DNA of 64,000 bases from CAVPFA01 sp963703655 (GTDB lineage Bacteria > Actinomycetota > Acidimicrobiia > Acidimicrobiales > Bog-793). A model generated the notes under the pieces. It had not been told where the DNA came from. It made no database searches and saw nothing but the letters and a program-made list of their open reading frames with translations. Shown here one piece after another: positions 37,216 to 45,848 of the stretch. Numbering within the stretch: the stretch's first letter is position 1; each line of letters starts with the position of its first letter. Location: positions 248,001-312,000 of the forward strand of contig CAVPFA010000006.1 of assembly GCA_963703655.1 (NCBI GenBank), in the 5' to 3' direction. Position numbers and translations under genes: made by a program.

Positions 37216-38471
37216 ATACCTTGGGCGACAAGCTGCACGACGTACTCGCAGAGGAGGGGGAACCTTCTCCTGCCAGTCGCTCAGCGACGCGGCAACGACT
37301 TCGGGAGCTCGCGGAGGAAGAGCTTTACGACGCGGGGCGGCCGACTCGCTCGCCGACGGGGTGGAAGCGCCTCGTTTCTCGCCGACGCCTCGCATGGGCA
37401 ACGTTGGCCGCGGCCGTCATCGCAGCTCTTGTGGCGCCGATCCCAACACTTGTCCATCTGGGGCTGTCGTCTGTGCCTCGCCATCCTGGTGTTGTCAGGC
37501 ATCGCGCGGGGCGCTTCACTATTCCGGTCGATGGTGGCGAAGTCGTCCAGGCTCTGGCGGTGGAGGGCTCCACCTTGTACATCGCGTCCGATTACGACGG
37601 CAGCCCCCCCTACGCACTGGGTGCCTACGATCGGACAACAGGCAAGCTGATGCGCCAGATAGCCGTTCCAGCCATGCCTGCCGCACTCCAGGTCGGGCCG
37701 GGCGGGCGGATATGGCTGACCTTCTCCCCGGACCAGGGCGGCGGTCCCGTCGGGACCTGGCTGTTGGGCGCGGACCTGAGGCGGAGGTCCTCTAGCGAAA
37801 TCACTGGCCCCAACGCCCTGCTTCCGATCGGCTCGAATACGGCTCTATTCGCGACACAGGGTGGGCTGGAGATCCTGCACATGCCGTCTCCAGGCGTGCC
37901 AGGCCGCGCAACACTTCGTCGGGAACCCTCCACGAGCATTGGCAAGCCCGCCCCGAGTGCCCCGAATTTCTTCGCTCGACTCGCTGGTCGCGTGGCCGTG
38001 CAGGTTACGGACGGCTACGGATTCCATAGCCATCTCGTCCTCGCCGGACGGCCCAGCGTGACTTTCGGCGGAAGCTCGCGTCAACAGGTCGGATACGTCG
38101 TTGCCTCCGGCAAGGCATTCTGGGTGACGACCAGCCGCTCCGGTGCCCAGACCGGCCCGCTGGTCCGGCTCAATGACCGGCTCCAGGTGACCACACCGCG
38201 GTCGCTCCGGTCGAACTCGATCCTCGGGCAAGCCGAGGAGGTTTGGTCCGTGGGCAACACGGTTTGGGTGTCCACAGCCTCCGCCGGGCACCACCTCGTC
38301 TGCTTTTCCGATCGCAACGAGATCGGGCCTGTTGCGACCGTGCCGGTCAGGGGCCAGCCGATCGCGCTCGCGGCCTCGGGCGACACCGTCTACGTGGCCG
38401 ACGCAGTGCAATTCGGGCCCGCACAGACCTCCAACGTTGTTACCTACAGCGTGCCGGCGGCGTGCCGCTAG
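37212..38471 (+). CDS. Membrane protein with extracytoplasmic propeller-like domain, sigma-factor partner
   Basis: 419 aa. Cytosolic N-terminus (~1-60, charged helix LRELAEEEL), one membrane helix (LAWATLAAAVIAALVAPIPTLV), then a beta-rich outer domain with propeller-like blades (ALAVEGSTLYIASDYDG ... GAYDRTTGKLMRQI ... GGRIWLTF ... GNTVWVSTA ... GDTVYVADAV). Its 4-bp overlap with the sigma gene and its topology suggest an anti-sigma or CU044_5270-type partner sensing an external signal; no zinc anti-sigma motif is present. Confidence 0.7.
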   Translation: MNTLGDKLHDVLAEEGEPSPASRSATRQRLRELAEEELYDAGRPTRSPTGWKRLVSRRRLAWATLAAAVIAALVAPIPTLVHLGLSSVPRHPGVVRHRAGRFTIPVDGGEVVQALAVEGSTLYIASDYDGSPPYALGAYDRTTGKLMRQIAVPAMPAALQVGPGGRIWLTFSPDQGGGPVGTWLLGADLRRRSSSEITGPNALLPIGSNTALFATQGGLEILHMPSPGVPGRATLRREPSTSIGKPAPSAPNFFARLAGRVAVQVTDGYGFHSHLVLAGRPSVTFGGSSRQQVGYVVASGKAFWVTTSRSGAQTGPLVRLNDRLQVTTPRSLRSNSILGQAEEVWSVGNTVWVSTASAGHHLVCFSDRNEIGPVATVPVRGQPIALAASGDTVYVADAVQFGPAQTSNVVTYSVPAACR

Positions 38472-38527
38472 CCTTTGATCACCAATCAGCAACGGCAGGA
38501 AATACAAGGCACATAGCTACAGCCAGG

Positions 38528-39718
38528 TCAGGCGTCGAAGACGTAAACCCGGCCGTGACTCTTGGTGGCGGGAGCACCGACCAAAGCGTTCGTTCCCGAG
38601 ATCGCCACCGAGAATCCGAGCTCCGCTCCGGCGACGGTGTCTGCGCCTTTCAGCTCCGCAACCTGCTTCCAGCCAGACGCGCCGTTGGTGAACACGTACG
38701 CCCTACCGGCTGAGCCGGCATGTCCGGTGGCACCCACGACTGCGGTCGCGCCCGAGGTGGCCACCGAGATCCCGAAGCCGTCGCCAGCCACCGTGTCGGA
38801 GCCCTTCAGTTCGGCCGCCTGCTTCCAGCCGGCTCCGGTCTTCGTGAACACGTAAGCCCGCCCGGCGAGTCCGGCGTGGTGAAACGAGCCCACGACGGCA
38901 GTGGTGCCCGAGCTCGCGACGGACCAGCCGAAGTGATCGCCGGCCACGGTGTCGGCGCCCTTAAGCATGACCGCCTGCTTCCAGCCGGTCGCGGTCTTCG
39001 TGAACACGTACGCCCGCCCGGCGGCGCCGGCGCGGGCGTTTGCAGCTATGACCGCGGTCGTGGCCGAGATGGCCACCGCGGAGCCGAACTGGTCGCCCGC
39101 GGTGGTATTGGCGCCCTTGAGCTCGGCCACCTGCTTCCAGCCGGACGGCTCCTTGGTGAACACGTACGCCCGGCCTGCATCCTTGGCGTGGCCGTACGCG
39201 CCGACGACGGCGGTCGTGCCCGAGATGCCCACCGACCATCCGAAGTAGTCGCCGGCGGCGGTGTCGGACCCGCTCAGCTCGGCCACCTGCTTCCAATGTG
39301 TCGCCACCTCGGTGAACACGTAGGCACGACCGGTGTGCCCGGCGTGGTCGCCGGCACCCACGATGGCGGTCGTGCCCGAGATGCCCACCGCGGAGCCGAA
39401 CTCGTCGCCAGCAGCCGTGTCGGACCCCTTCAGCGTTGCGACCTGATGCCAGCCGGAGGGCCCCTTGGTGAGCACGTCGGCTTCGCCGGCGTCGTTCGAG
39501 TGGCCGTCGGCACCTACGAGCGCGGTCGCGCCCGAGACGGCCACGGAGAAGCCGAACTGGTCGCCGGCGGCTGTGCCACTCCCGCTCAGCTCCGCCAGCT
39601 GCCCTCCGACCCGCGCGGTGCTGGGCTGACTCGCGGCGAACGCTGGCGCGCTGCCGGCCAGGAACAGCAGACAGACAGTGCTCACCGCGATGAGGCCGGC
39701 GAAACGAGACGTATGCAA
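38528..39718 (-). CDS. Secreted seven-repeat FG-GAP beta-propeller protein
   Basis: A signal peptide (GLIAVSTVCLLFLAGSAPAFA) is followed by seven near-identical 52-aa repeats, each L(K/S)G(S/A)(D/N)TxAGDxFGxSVxxSGTTAVVGAxxHAxxAGRAYVFTK, which fit the FG-GAP/integrin-alpha propeller. Seven blades would close one propeller and end cleanly at YVFDA. The start TTG at 39718 lies 5-6 nt after GGAGG; the in-frame ATG at 39733 lacks such a site. Extracellular binding or structural role. It converges on the sigma/propeller unit. Confidence 0.85.
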   Translation of the reverse strand: MHTSRFAGLIAVSTVCLLFLAGSAPAFAASQPSTARVGGQLAELSGSGTAAGDQFGFSVAVSGATALVGADGHSNDAGEADVLTKGPSGWHQVATLKGSDTAAGDEFGSAVGISGTTAIVGAGDHAGHTGRAYVFTEVATHWKQVAELSGSDTAAGDYFGWSVGISGTTAVVGAYGHAKDAGRAYVFTKEPSGWKQVAELKGANTTAGDQFGSAVAISATTAVIAANARAGAAGRAYVFTKTATGWKQAVMLKGADTVAGDHFGWSVASSGTTAVVGSFHHAGLAGRAYVFTKTGAGWKQAAELKGSDTVAGDGFGISVATSGATAVVGATGHAGSAGRAYVFTNGASGWKQVAELKGADTVAGAELGFSVAISGTNALVGAPATKSHGRVYVFDA

Positions 39719-39846
39719 GTGCCCTCCGATCATGGCGTCACGCCGTGTCCGGGATGTGTGCCGCGACGGGCAATGATGTTAGGCGACCGCGTCAGGCGAC
39801 TCTCGAGCGATGCTGCTGACAGCAACGAGAGGCGGCAGTCCGCGAG

Positions 39847-40199
39847 TCATTTGGTGATCGGCGGATCTTCCGTAATGGCCGGGAACACGAGACATCCAGC
39901 GGTCTCGAGGCGGAGCCCGACGGTCTCACCGCGGCCGACGCGGGTTTCGGAGAAGACTCCGCTGATCTGTGTGCCGGAATCCAGCTCGACAGCGTGCTCA
40001 TAGCCCCGGCCGCGAAACGCCACGTCGGCAAGGGGGAACGCCTCGGCCTGGTCGTGGGTGATATAGACGGTAGTGGCGCCGGCAAGGCGGACTCGCGAAG
40101 CGATCTCGATGCGCATGCGTTCGCGCAGGTCCGCGTCGAGGTTCGAGAGGGGCTCGTTACAGAGCACGAGACCGGTATCGCCGATGAGCGCACGCGCCG
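39847..40199 (-). pseudogene. C-terminal remnant of an ABC transporter ATPase
   Basis: ARALIGDTGLVLCNEPLSNLDADLRERMRIEI and TTVYITHDQAEAFPLADVA match the Walker B, D-loop and H-loop half of a MalK/UgpC-type sugar transporter ATPase, followed by a TOBE-like tail. Walker A, Q-loop and the LSGGQ signature are missing: the similarity stops at ~40199, just before the CBS gene. The Walker B Asp is Asn (CNEP). It is a decayed fragment. Confidence 0.75.
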
Positions 40200-40251
40200 A
40201 AGACCCATGGTCCGAATTCCGCGGCGGCCATGCCGGGGTGAAGAGGGGGCG

Positions 40252-40683
40252 CTACCGGGCGTTGATGTACTTGACGAGGGCGTCCCGGTCCTCCTCGAGC
40301 TCCTCGATCCGGCTCTTGACGACGTCACCGATGCTCACGATTCCTGCCAGGACTCCGTCCTTGACGACCGGAACGTGACGGATCCGGTGCTCGGTCATGA
40401 TGACGGCGAGGGCCTCGACGTCCTCATCAGGAGACACGGTTTGTACCTCGCTGGACATGATCGTCCGGATGGGCTTTTCGAGGATCGCGCCTCCAAAGCT
40501 GTCGAGGGCGCGTGCGACATCGCGCTCGGAGACGATTCCCTCGACGGTCCGACCGTCGCCTGAGACAACCAATGCCCCGACGTTATGTCGGGCGAGCTCA
40601 GCCACTGCCGCCGCTACCGTGGCGTCTTGCCCGATCGTCGCCACTGCCGGGCCCTTGGTCTTCAGTACCGTCGAGATCTTCAT
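40252..40683 (-). CDS. Two-CBS-domain protein
   Basis: 143 aa: CBS1 (TIGQDATVAAAVAELARHNVGALVVSGDGRTVEGIVSERDVARAL) and CBS2 (MSSEVQTVSPDEDVEALAVIMTEHRIRHVPVVKDGVLAGIVSIGDVVK), then a charged helix. Such proteins bind adenine nucleotides. The ATG follows GGGAGGAG; the gene lies 93 bp after the antiporter on the same strand, so it could modulate that transporter (inference). Confidence 0.92.
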   Translation of the reverse strand: MKISTVLKTKGPAVATIGQDATVAAAVAELARHNVGALVVSGDGRTVEGIVSERDVARALDSFGGAILEKPIRTIMSSEVQTVSPDEDVEALAVIMTEHRIRHVPVVKDGVLAGIVSIGDVVKSRIEELEEDRDALVKYINAR

Positions 40684-40776
40684 CGTCGCTCCTCCCGCCC
40701 CACGGCAGGGAACCTGCAACTCATCGAGAGTAGCCCGCACTGGGGCATCCCGCACTGGGAACGGCTGCCGTCAACC

Positions 40777-41994
40777 TCAGGACCTCGAATGACCGGACGG
40801 CTGAGAGGGGACGGGGCGCGCCCCTTGCTGTTCCTCGGCTCCGAGAGCCTCCTCCTCCTCGACGTCGACAGCGACGACGGGCCGGAAGAACTTTTGAGCG
40901 ATCACGGTCGGGACGAACGCCGAGAGGATCACGACAGTGATGAGCTCGGTGTACTGGTTCTCGTTGATCAAGTGATGGGTCAGGCCGAAAAGCGCCGAGA
41001 TCGAGCCGAAGGTGAGTCCCGTGGCCATGAGTAGGGTCGTGTACGCCCGCTCACGTCGAGGCAGCTTGAACACCGATGCGGTGGGCCAGACACCCACGAA
41101 CTTTGCGGAGACCTTCACCAGCAGTAGCGCGCCGATCACCCCTGCTCCGCTGACGAGCGCTCTGGAGTTGATGAGGAGACCGGCGTGCAGAAAGAAGAAC
41201 GGGGTGAGCAGCGCGAACGCGATGGCCCGCATGCGATCCATCAGGACGCGGTCGTGGAAGAAAACCCCCGCGACTACGAGTCCCACCACGTAAGCAGGGA
41301 GCACCGCTTCGCTGCCCGCCTGATCCGCCAGGCCGCCGAGGGCCATCAGCACGACCAAGAGGAACTTGACATCCGGCTCGCTCACCCGACGCCCCACCCT
41401 GGCGACGACCCAGCGCGTGAGGCTCGGAAGCACGACGACAGCGGCCAGCGTGACCAGGACGAACGCAACGAGCAGCCACCCGTAGTTAGCGAACAGCCCG
41501 CCGAGCGCGAGCACCGTTCCCAAGTCCGTCACGAAGCAGGCCGCCAGGATGAGCTTGCCGATGTCCTGGCGGTTCAACCCGGTCTCCACCATCACGGCGT
41601 AGACAACCGCCACCGATGTGGTGCTGAGGGCCACTCCGCCGATCTCCGCAGCGTGGAAACGCCAGTCGAGCGCCCAGCGGCAGAACGCGAACGCGCCGAG
41701 GAGGGGCAGGATGAACGAGACGAACCCTATCGAGAGGCTCGCCTTCCAGTGCTTTCGAAGCGACACCGGGTCGATCTCCGCCCCGGCCAGAAAGGTGAGG
41801 ACTACGGACCCGAGACTCGCCAAGAAAGTCGTGTATGCGGTCTGGTTGATGTGCTCCCTGACGCCGGGGATGTTGCCCCCCACCGCCCCGAGAATGATCT
41901 CAACGAGCGCGACGGGAAGGGCGATGCGGATGCTGACAAGGGCGGCAAGCAACGCCAAGCCCAGCCATATCGCGGTCACGTAGTACAGGTTCAT
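40777..41994 (-). CDS. CPA2-type cation:proton antiporter
   Basis: 405 aa with ~12 membrane helices (YYVTAIWLGLALLAALVSI to LITVVILSAFVPTVIAQ). LGSVVLTFLAGAEIDP and ACFVTDLGTVLALGG are the signature helices of the Na+/K+:H+ exchanger family (KefB/NapA type), with the ion-path Asp in VTDLG. No TrkA-N domain follows; the acidic tail may be regulatory. Start ATG 41994 after GGAGGGG. Confidence 0.9.
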   Translation of the reverse strand: MNLYYVTAIWLGLALLAALVSIRIALPVALVEIILGAVGGNIPGVREHINQTAYTTFLASLGSVVLTFLAGAEIDPVSLRKHWKASLSIGFVSFILPLLGAFAFCRWALDWRFHAAEIGGVALSTTSVAVVYAVMVETGLNRQDIGKLILAACFVTDLGTVLALGGLFANYGWLLVAFVLVTLAAVVVLPSLTRWVVARVGRRVSEPDVKFLLVVLMALGGLADQAGSEAVLPAYVVGLVVAGVFFHDRVLMDRMRAIAFALLTPFFFLHAGLLINSRALVSGAGVIGALLLVKVSAKFVGVWPTASVFKLPRRERAYTTLLMATGLTFGSISALFGLTHHLINENQYTELITVVILSAFVPTVIAQKFFRPVVAVDVEEEEALGAEEQQGARPVPSQPSGHSRS

Positions 41995-42301
41995 CGGCCC
42001 CTCCTGCCGCGTGTGGCCTGGCGGGAGGCCGACACTCGGCTCCCACCAGGATCGTCTTGTCCTGGTAGAAGCCATCAGCCGTCGGGCGGTTCGGGCCGGG
42101 AGCCCACCGGAGCTTCATCCGGTATGCGGCAACGATAACGCGCGGTTACCCGGCGTTCGCCGCCTCGTGACCCGACACTCGAGCGAGCGTCAGGCCCGTG
42201 GCGGGCGGTGCACGCCTCGGTCCAGAGGCGAGCGTGCCCGACGCTCACGTAGGATCGCGACGCGATCTGTCCAGCGCAGGGCAGACGAAAGGAGCGATCG
42301 A

Positions 42302-42595
42302 ATGCCTACCTACGTGTCGCTGATCAACTGGACCGAGCAGGGCATCAAGGACTTTCGCGACACGACAAAGCGAGCCAAAGCCTTCACCAAGCTCGTAGAG
42401 GCTCGGGGCGGCAAGGTGCGCGACCTGTTGTGGACCGTCGGCGAATACGACCTGGTCTCAGTGGTCGAATTCCCCGACGAGGAATCCGCTGTCGCGTCAT
42501 TGCTGCAGCAGGGATCAGGCGGTCACATCCGCTCGAACACGTTGCGGGCATTTTCGGCTCGGGAGATGGACGGCATCATCAAGCGAACGAGCTGA
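42302..42595 (+). CDS. GYD-domain protein
   Basis: 97 aa: PTYVSLINWTEQGIKDFRDT ... GKVRDLLWTVGEYDLVSVVEFPDEESA, with the GxYD motif of the GYD family (dimeric ferredoxin-like fold, function unknown). Ribosome site AAAGGAG 8 nt before the ATG. Confidence 0.88.
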   Translation: MPTYVSLINWTEQGIKDFRDTTKRAKAFTKLVEARGGKVRDLLWTVGEYDLVSVVEFPDEESAVASLLQQGSGGHIRSNTLRAFSAREMDGIIKRTS

Positions 42596-42657
42596 GTCCC
42601 ATGGCAGCTGCCGGGGCGCGTAACTAACCCTGACGCCGTCAGCGGCACTATTGGAGT

Positions 42658-43776
42658 GTGGCTGAGAGCCGTAGCGAGGCGCGGAGCGATACCGACCTGG
42701 TGCACGCCGCCCGGGTTGGCGACAAGGATGCCCTCGCGGTGCTCGTCGGGCGTTACCGGCCGATGGTCCTCGCGCTCTCACGGCGGCTCCTCGCCGACGC
42801 GGGCCTGGCCGCCGATGCGGTGCAGGAAGCCACCCTGGCGGTGCTCACGGGACTCCAACGGCTCCGCTCGCCCGAGCTGTTCGGCGCTTGGTATGCGGGC
42901 ATCGCCTTGAACGTCGGACGCCGGTGGCTGCGTGACGCCGCTGCCACGAGCCACCTGCCCGATGACCTTCTCGACCGTCGGCCCGGCCCCGAGGAGCAGG
43001 CCGAGCTGGTCGACATGGCCGAGCGAGTCCGTCAGGCCGTCGAGGTGCTGGCGAAAGGCCAGCGCGAGGCGGTGCTCGCGTTCTACTGGCAAGGGCTCAC
43101 GCACGCGGAGGCCGCCGTCGAGCTTGGTACCAGTCCTGGTGCAGTCAAGGCGCGGCTCCACCAGGCTCGCGCCGCGCTGGCGCCGCTCTTGGCGCCGCGC
43201 ATCCTGACAGACAAGGAGGTCCGTACCATGACCAGCACAGCAAACGCGAACTGGGTCGACGTCGAGGTAGTCGAGGTCCGGCGGGCAAGCGGGGACGATC
43301 CCGCCCGCCGTCTTCACGTGGTCGTCCTGAAAGAGCACGGCGGAGTCAGGCACCTGCCCATCTACACCGGCCCCGCAGAGGCCGTCGCGCTCGCCTGCAC
43401 CCTCGAGGCGGTGGAGACGCCCAGGCCGATGTTGCACCAGTTAGCCGCCAGCCTCTTGGGGGCTGCGGGCTCAGGGCTGGCCGAAGTACGGATTACCCGC
43501 CTCGCCGAGTCGACCTTCTACGCCCTGGTGGTCATCGACGGGGCCGTCGGGCGCGTAGAGGTGGACGCCCGGCCCAGCGACGCGCTGAATCTGGCGCTCG
43601 CGTGTGGCGCTCCGATACGGGTCGACGCACGCCTCCTCGACGACCCCGAGGCGATGCACCACACGGCCTGGGAAGGGTTCCCTACTCGGGAGTCGGAGCT
43701 GGTGGCCGAAGCGCAGGAGAGCCAGCAGGGACTACTGCTCTGTCTCACGAACGACGAGACCCGCAAACAACACTGA
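42658..43776 (+). CDS. ECF sigma-like domain fused to bifunctional nuclease (DUF151) domain
   Basis: 372 aa. Residues ~10-180 are an ECF sigma (region 2 DTDLVHAARVGDKDALAVLVGRY ... LAADAVQEATLAVL; region 4 LAKGQREAVLAFYWQGLTHAEAAVELGTSPGAVKARL). Residues ~195-330 are a DUF151/BFN domain (VDVEVVEVRR ... LPIYTGPAEAVALACTLEAVETPRPMLHQL ... VDARPSDALNLAL), paralogous to the nuclease at 56.2 kb. A perfect AAGGAGG at 43213 precedes an internal in-frame ATG at 43228, so a stand-alone 182-aa nuclease may also be made. GTG start with poor ribosome site. Confidence 0.85.
   Translation: MAESRSEARSDTDLVHAARVGDKDALAVLVGRYRPMVLALSRRLLADAGLAADAVQEATLAVLTGLQRLRSPELFGAWYAGIALNVGRRWLRDAAATSHLPDDLLDRRPGPEEQAELVDMAERVRQAVEVLAKGQREAVLAFYWQGLTHAEAAVELGTSPGAVKARLHQARAALAPLLAPRILTDKEVRTMTSTANANWVDVEVVEVRRASGDDPARRLHVVVLKEHGGVRHLPIYTGPAEAVALACTLEAVETPRPMLHQLAASLLGAAGSGLAEVRITRLAESTFYALVVIDGAVGRVEVDARPSDALNLALACGAPIRVDARLLDDPEAMHHTAWEGFPTRESELVAEAQESQQGLLLCLTNDETRKQH
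43213..43230 (+). promoter_or_regulatory. Internal ribosome-binding site and start for the nuclease domain
   Basis: AAGGAGG at 43213-43219, 8-nt spacer, ATG at 43228, inside the fused gene and exactly at the domain boundary. It is a better initiation site than that of the full-length gene. Confidence 0.65.
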
Positions 43777-44421
43777 TGCGCTCGAATCGGGCCAAGAAGG
43801 TCGCGACCGGGCCGGAATTGCGGCCAACGGCGCCGACCCGAGGGAACTTCCTCCGGACGGGAACACAAGAGCGGAAATCTGACTTGAACATTGGGCTAGC
43901 GAAACGTCCCCCGGCACCCCCCAGCCCGGGGGGCGTTGCGCGTCCGGGCCGCTGAATGTAGAAGGCCCCCCTCTCGCTTGGGGGGCCTTCTGTCTCGGCT
44001 TGTCCTTCGCTCTAGCCTGCTTTTGGCATGAAAGGCAAGGCGAGCTTCATTCCCACCTATCAAGGAGGGTGACGCCAACCGTAACATCTCCACTCCCACT
44101 GGACCCACTCGGAATCTCGATTACCGCGCGGTAACTTTTTAGGAGCTGAGGGGCCGGGGGGTCGGCAGAACATCTCGAGCACCCCCGCGGTTGTTGCAGA
44201 CGCGTGACGCTTTGACGCCTCGTATGACGATTTGGTCTAGCGGCCCGCCACGTTGCCACCGGAGCCTCCGAAATACTGTTCAGAGCCATCGGTTCGCGAG
44301 ATACTCGTGGCGGTGCACGGCTCCTTGCTTCCCTCGCAAGGCAACAGGGGTCGTGCACCAACTATCGGCATGTCTTCCGATCTCCTTTAGGTGATCAGAG
44401 CAGCAGGAGCCGAGGCTGGGG
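43777..44421. other. Gene-poor region
   Basis: Apart from the hairpin at 43960-43991, no credible gene was seen in ~640 bp. Short open frames here are low-complexity and lack ribosome sites. The downstream half is less GC-rich than the surrounding genes. Confidence 0.45.
43960..43991 (+). terminator. 12-bp perfect hairpin, probable bidirectional terminator
   Basis: AGAAGGCCCCCC, loop TCTCGCTT, then GGGGGGCCTTCT: twelve uninterrupted pairs. It lies 184 bp after the sigma-nuclease stop. There is no long T-run after it, so termination is inferred from the stem alone. Confidence 0.55.
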
Positions 44422-44544
44422 TCAGCGGAGCAGTCGCCAGACGGCGGCGAGCACTCGCTGAAAACCCTCACGGATCTGGCGGACCAGGTCAAGTAGGTCG
44501 GCGACCTCACGTTTGGTGAGCGGCCGTCTCGGCGGCATGCCCAT
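44422..44544 (-). CDS. Possible small basic protein (40 aa)
   Basis: MGMPPRRPLTKREVADLLDL followed by VRQIREGFQRVLAAVWRLLR: an amphipathic, protein-like helix with high GC3, 37 bp downstream of the next minus-strand gene. No clear ribosome site and no family recognised. Confidence 0.3.
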   Translation of the reverse strand: MGMPPRRPLTKREVADLLDLVRQIREGFQRVLAAVWRLLR

Positions 44545-44581
44545 ATATTGCCGGGGGACGTGAACCAGAAGGCAGCGGCCA

Positions 44582-45052
44582 TCAACCCTTGGTTTGCGGC
44601 ACCCTCCGAGCGCGTCGCTCGCCGCTCGCGCCGCCGGTCCCTGTCGGACGGCGCCGATCGACCCCTTGGGCTCCGGGGGCCGTCGCCTGCCCGTCCTTGC
44701 CTTGTGGGGTGGCCCAGGCCGCGAGCAGCTTGACGGACCACTCGGCATCTGGAGGGAAGGGCCGATGGGGCGTCGCGCCCCTGGCGGCGTGGACTGCAAT
44801 TGACAGTGCGCCCCTCGCTTGACTGATCGCTCGCGTTTCGTCTCCGGCGTTGACGACGACGGAGAACAACGCCTCCGATCGGGCCAAGTCGAGCTCGACA
44901 CCAGACTCGTCAATCCAGCGGCGTTCGAGTTCTCTCATCGCGTCGTCGACGTGGGCCAGGATCTCGCCCTCTACGTCGCCCGCCGCTCTGTTCGGGTCTT
45001 GTATGAGCTCAATTCCTAGTACGAGAGTCACGACGTATTTCACGGATGCCAC
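44582..45052 (-). CDS. Hypothetical protein
   Basis: 156 aa, not recognised. KYVVTLVLGIELIQDPNRAA, then a charged helix DDAMRELERRWIDESGVELDL and FSVVVNAGDETRAISQARGALSIAVHAA. The C-terminal third is Gly/Arg-rich and probably disordered. GTG start. Confidence 0.55.
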   Translation of the reverse strand: MASVKYVVTLVLGIELIQDPNRAAGDVEGEILAHVDDAMRELERRWIDESGVELDLARSEALFSVVVNAGDETRAISQARGALSIAVHAARGATPHRPFPPDAEWSVKLLAAWATPQGKDGQATAPGAQGVDRRRPTGTGGASGERRARRVPQTKG

Positions 45053-45151
45053 CTTTATGCTCTTTGTCTGGTATCGGCATCTCGGGAGAGTCGCTGAAGA
45101 AATAAATCCTCTCTGCTCGCACGGTTGATCGGCGAAAGCCTTCCACTCGCT

Positions 45152-45604
45152 TCAAGCCTGTCCTGGTTCAGGAGAGACGTGCTCGCGAAGTCGGTCGAGC
45201 GTGTCGGTCGCTCGCTTACGGACGGTTTGCTCCACGAACAGCGCGATGAGCGCACCTCCGATCCCGCCGGGCTCCTCGTACGAGACGGTGAGGCTTACCA
45301 AAGTCTTGTCCTGCTCCGGTTGTAGGTCGAATGTGAGGCTCTGGCCCTCGTCGCCGGCCGACGCCCAGGTGATGCTCCGACCCGAATCGAGCTTCGTGAT
45401 CTCGATGGTGGTTCGCAGAGTGCGGGGACCAAGCTGGAGCACCGCGTCGAACTTGGCACCTTCGCCTGCTGTCTTGCCTCCCGTCGGGGCGAGCTGCTCG
45501 AGTCCTTCGATGCACAGCTCGGCGCATTTGTAGTCAGCCAAGCACCCGAGGAGAGTCTCGGGCGATGCCGCGATCGTCGCCTGGGCTTGTAGCGTCTTTC
45601 TCAA
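45152..45604 (-). CDS. SRPBCC-fold protein
   Basis: 150 aa: the N-terminus TLQAQATIAASPETLLGCLADYKC is the first strand and helix of a START/polyketide-cyclase-like fold. Strands ITKLDSGRSITWASAG and TLVSLTVSYEEPGG and a long C-terminal helix (RKRATDTLDRLREHV) complete it. TTG start. It probably binds a hydrophobic ligand; specific role unknown. Confidence 0.8.
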   Translation of the reverse strand: MRKTLQAQATIAASPETLLGCLADYKCAELCIEGLEQLAPTGGKTAGEGAKFDAVLQLGPRTLRTTIEITKLDSGRSITWASAGDEGQSLTFDLQPEQDKTLVSLTVSYEEPGGIGGALIALFVEQTVRKRATDTLDRLREHVSPEPGQA

Positions 45605-45848
45605 ACCTCAACTCCTTCGGGCGTGTGTGCGGCACGATCTTTGAGAACGGTGAAAGGCTAGGCGGGTTGGCTGGTGAGAAGTCGCGGCGGCGGCTCGCCG
45701 ATGCATTCGCGCGACGAGGTGGCCGAGCTGGGCGTCCGGATCCGGCGCTCCCACCCCTCACGAGAGTGGGCCGAGCCTGCGCCTTGACGCGTCCAGTACT
45801 GCCTGCTCCAATGGTCCGCACCGAATGGCAGGAACTGGAGGAAGTCGA

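Noticed and set aside
43960..44421. Short minus-strand frames as genes
   Set aside because: Random-looking Ser/Arg/Pro composition, no ribosome sites and overlap with a strong hairpin.
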